Shown here piece by piece: positions 61,987 through 64,000 of a stretch of DNA of 64,000 nt. The DNA is from Rhodothermales bacterium (GTDB lineage: Bacteria; Bacteroidota; Rhodothermia; Rhodothermales; Bin80). The stretch spans positions 496,001-560,000 of the forward strand of contig CATQHT010000002.1 of assembly GCA_958296045.1 (NCBI GenBank), given 5' to 3'. Position 1 is the stretch's first letter. Every line of letters starts with the position of its first letter. Both the position numbers and the translations under genes were made by a program. The notes under the pieces were generated by a model. It did not search any database, was not told the DNA's origin, and worked only from the letters and a program-made list of their open reading frames with translations.

Positions 61987-64000
61987 CTATGGTGGCTGGC
62001 GCTCCACAAGGTCGTAAATCGCTCCGAGTTCTTCGTAGGCTATGGCGCGCATCTGCAGACTTGCGTACCCACGCCACATGATTTCGTGCCCCGGCGGCGG
62101 GTCGTGCTTTCGGTTCATGTAGCCGCCCATCATCGCCATCAACAAAATTCCCGAGGCGAGGTCCTTAAGTTCGGGAAGGTCGTAATTGCGGGCATAGACC
62201 CGCAACATATACATCTCCGCGTCCGTGAAAATCACTTCCGCGTCCATGCTGGCAGTTACACGCCCCAACAGCGTCATGAGCATGAGCCGCCAGGACGTGA
62301 CGATATACAGCGTTATTACCCGGTGCAGGTTCTCTGCCTGCTGCATACGCAGCTTTTCGACGCGGCAACCCGTCTTGAGTACCCGAAAGGTGTCCTCCAC
62401 GCGCCAGCGCAGGGTGTAGTATTCCAGTATCTGCTCTGCCTCCTGTAGTGAGGTAACCTCCACGGTGGTTAGCAGAAACCACTCAATCCGATCTGCACCT
62501 TTGGGCGGTGCTATCTCACGAACGTGGACCGCGGAGACCTTCACGGGATCTTCGGCAGACCCGCCTGTTGCTGGCAGCCTCACTTGGCGAAAACGCACCT
62601 CCATGCGTGCATTGCGCTTCGGACGGCCCTTGTGCGTGATCCGACCAGACTTCGCCCGAAGACTCAGACGCTCTACCAAGAGCTCCAGCACACCGGCAGC
62701 AGGTCCACGGCGCATGGCTTTAAACAGGCGATCATGGTTCTTACCCAGATTCCGATCGTGTTTGGCCCGAATCAGCACATCGGTCCGCTTCAAAGTGCGC
62801 TGCGCCGCAAAGATCTCGAATGCATCCGCTTCCCGGTCCATCACGCTAAGCACGCGCGTCTTGCGCGGCAGCGTCTGTGCAGCCTCATCTATGTCGCGAA
62901 GCCCGTCAATCCATTGATGCGTCGTGGTTTGCCCTTCCTCTTTTCTGTACGAACACCGTAATACTCCCAAGGGCAATCCCTCGTCGTTCAACGCCAGGGT
63001 CGCGTGCAGATGTACGCCGCGCGCCTGTGCCTTGGTCTGGTTACTACCGATTACTTCCAATCCGTCGCACTGCGGACGTGTGCTGTAACTAATGTCTGTA
63101 CCATCCTGCACGCACAGCACCGTTTTCTGGGTGCGCATCCGCTCAATGGTCCGCTGCCGGTGCGGCGCCAGTATCTTCGCAGGTGTGATGCCGAACCTAT
63201 CGGCCTTCTCGATGAATCGCCAATATCCCCTTACAGCAGCTAAGTCTCGGTTAGGAACCGTGGTTACGGGCTTTCCCATCGTCTTTGCTACTAGTGCCGC
63301 GCTCTTTACCAGACGGGCGGTGCGCCGAATATGGCCCAACGCTGCACCGCCGAATTCCTGTTCCGCCCAAGAGTCGCTCGCCAGCCCAGCGCCCACCTCC
63401 AGCCGGGGTCGCAATTCCACATGCGGTACGCCCAGACGATCGCGCCACGCAGGATCCAGTTCATAGGCGAATACCTTCTTCCGTGAACGCTTTCCCACGC
63501 CGCTCGGTGCATGCCGACCGCGCCCCTGGGTGAGACCTAAGTATTGGAAGCCTGCTGCCTTGAAACACGTACCCTCGTAACGTGGACACACGAAGGTCTC
63601 TACCACGTAAGGTACATACTTATACCGGGCCATGAAGTCGGAGGACAATCGCCGAAACACGCGACCCAGCACGAAGCTCGCCAGATTCTTGCACCGAACA
63701 CTTGGACGAATCAGAAAACGACTCAGGTTCACTACGCGCTTAAGATGGCCGCTGCGCTGCTCATGACTCCAGGCCATCCACCGGTCCCGCGCCTTGAGAT
63801 AAAGCGCAGCGGCAGAGAAACCGACCGCCCCCAGATAACCGTGGGCGCTCTTAATTAGGTAGCGCATTTGTGCTCCCGCAAAGGTGGTCACCCCCCGCGG
63901 ATGCTCTTCGTCCATGAGCGTATTCCAGATGGCGCGATCTTGTGCGCTGTCTACTCGGACGATCTCGAAATCCTCGATCTCGCGCACATCAGCCGGAACG
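61987..64000 (-). CDS. DruA (DUF4338)-IS4/Tn5-type transposase fusion, possibly partial at the window edge
   Basis: The frame is open to the window end; a GTG at 63987 gives 666 residues. Residues 1 to about 195 match DUF4338/DruA: RAIWNTLMDEEHPRGVTTFAG, QMRYLIKSAHGYLGAVGFS, ARDRWMAWSHEQR, FLIRPSVRCKNLASFVLG, YVVETFVCPRYEGTCFKAAGF and GLTQGRGRH. Then comes a Tn5-type DNA-binding domain (SDSWAEQEFGGAALGHIRRTARLV) and an IS4 DDE core: Asp in DGTDISYSTRP, Asp in VMDREADAFEIF, and the YREK motif Y(2)R(3)E(6)K in YYTLRWRVEDTFRVLK. All catalytic residues are intact. DruA is also a component of Druantia anti-phage systems; here it sits on a transposase. Confidence 0.88.
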   Translation of the reverse strand, partial: VPADVREIEDFEIVRVDSAQDRAIWNTLMDEEHPRGVTTFAGAQMRYLIKSAHGYLGAVGFSAAALYLKARDRWMAWSHEQRSGHLKRVVNLSRFLIRPSVRCKNLASFVLGRVFRRLSSDFMARYKYVPYVVETFVCPRYEGTCFKAAGFQYLGLTQGRGRHAPSGVGKRSRKKVFAYELDPAWRDRLGVPHVELRPRLEVGAGLASDSWAEQEFGGAALGHIRRTARLVKSAALVAKTMGKPVTTVPNRDLAAVRGYWRFIEKADRFGITPAKILAPHRQRTIERMRTQKTVLCVQDGTDISYSTRPQCDGLEVIGSNQTKAQARGVHLHATLALNDEGLPLGVLRCSYRKEEGQTTTHQWIDGLRDIDEAAQTLPRKTRVLSVMDREADAFEIFAAQRTLKRTDVLIRAKHDRNLGKNHDRLFKAMRRGPAAGVLELLVERLSLRAKSGRITHKGRPKRNARMEVRFRQVRLPATGGSAEDPVKVSAVHVREIAPPKGADRIEWFLLTTVEVTSLQEAEQILEYYTLRWRVEDTFRVLKTGCRVEKLRMQQAENLHRVITLYIVTSWRLMLMTLLGRVTASMDAEVIFTDAEMYMLRVYARNYDLPELKDLASGILLMAMMGGYMNRKHDPPPGHEIMWRGYASLQMRAIAYEELGAIYDLVERQPP

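Overview
The window looks like chromosomal DNA of a Bacteroidota-related bacterium, most plausibly of the Rhodothermota/Salinibacter side. The signs are: two proteins with a type IX secretion (T9SS) C-terminal sorting tail (one intact, one decayed), S46 dipeptidyl-peptidases, a DUF5686/carboxypeptidase-regulatory outer-membrane protein, a 6-bladed propeller next to a small exported Cys-rich peptide, a B12-dependent class II ribonucleotide reductase, and moderately high GC. No rRNA or taxonomic marker is present, so this is an inference. The genome appears to be eroding: intact genes are separated by 0.3-1.1 kb tracts holding decayed genes (amt, a Calx-beta/T9SS protein, a Fic partner), remnants of at least four IS families, and broken partial copies of nrdJ and glgB that lie kilobases from their intact parents.

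Layout. 0-5.8 kb: partial moaB and yidD (minus), then hisI, a TPM-domain lipoprotein and a MATE exporter (plus), then a large secreted protein with Spondin_N, GH5, CBM6 and T9SS-tail domains. 5.8-11.1 kb: a decayed ammonium transporter fused in frame to an operon of circularly permuted ATP-grasp, alpha-E and transglutaminase-like genes. 11.1-16.7 kb: an IS66 element whose tnpA needs a -1 frameshift, a Fic protein with a frameshifted partner, and IS630 and IS21 remnants. 16.7-20.8 kb: CCA-adding enzyme, a hypothetical gene, ISNCY-like and istB remnants, a roughly 105-bp hairpin-rich repeat and an nrdJ fragment.

20.9-33.4 kb: a three-gene minus cassette (membrane thioredoxin-like protein, Cys-rich peptide, 6-bladed propeller); a second copy of the hairpin repeat; an inverted pair of consensus DnaA boxes ahead of nrdJ; nrdJ itself; and three minus-strand exported propeller/FG-GAP proteins. 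33.5-39.1 kb: a glgB fragment, a GPP34-cytochrome P450 fusion, and a phosphotransferase coupled to a Bcr/CflA exporter. 40.2-47.9 kb: an alpha-glucan block (glgB, glgE, glgX, malQ) that can build, branch, debranch and rearrange glycogen-like glucan. treS and maltokinase, the usual suppliers of maltose-1-phosphate, are not in the window.

47.9-64 kb: a GNAT acetyltransferase, a YaaW-like protein, a decayed T9SS cargo gene, a giant Sel1-repeat protein with a recent 216-bp tandem duplication, two bacterial PH-domain proteins, an SDR-type epimerase, msrB, tRNA-Leu(UAG), a catalytically dead S46 paralogue overlapping an intact S46 peptidase, a truncated DUF5686 protein, and at the edge a DruA(DUF4338)-IS4/Tn5-type transposase fusion.

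The ORF track over-calls many starts. I moved starts to internal codons where the upstream part is a shadow of another gene. All family assignments come from reading motifs; no database search was run.
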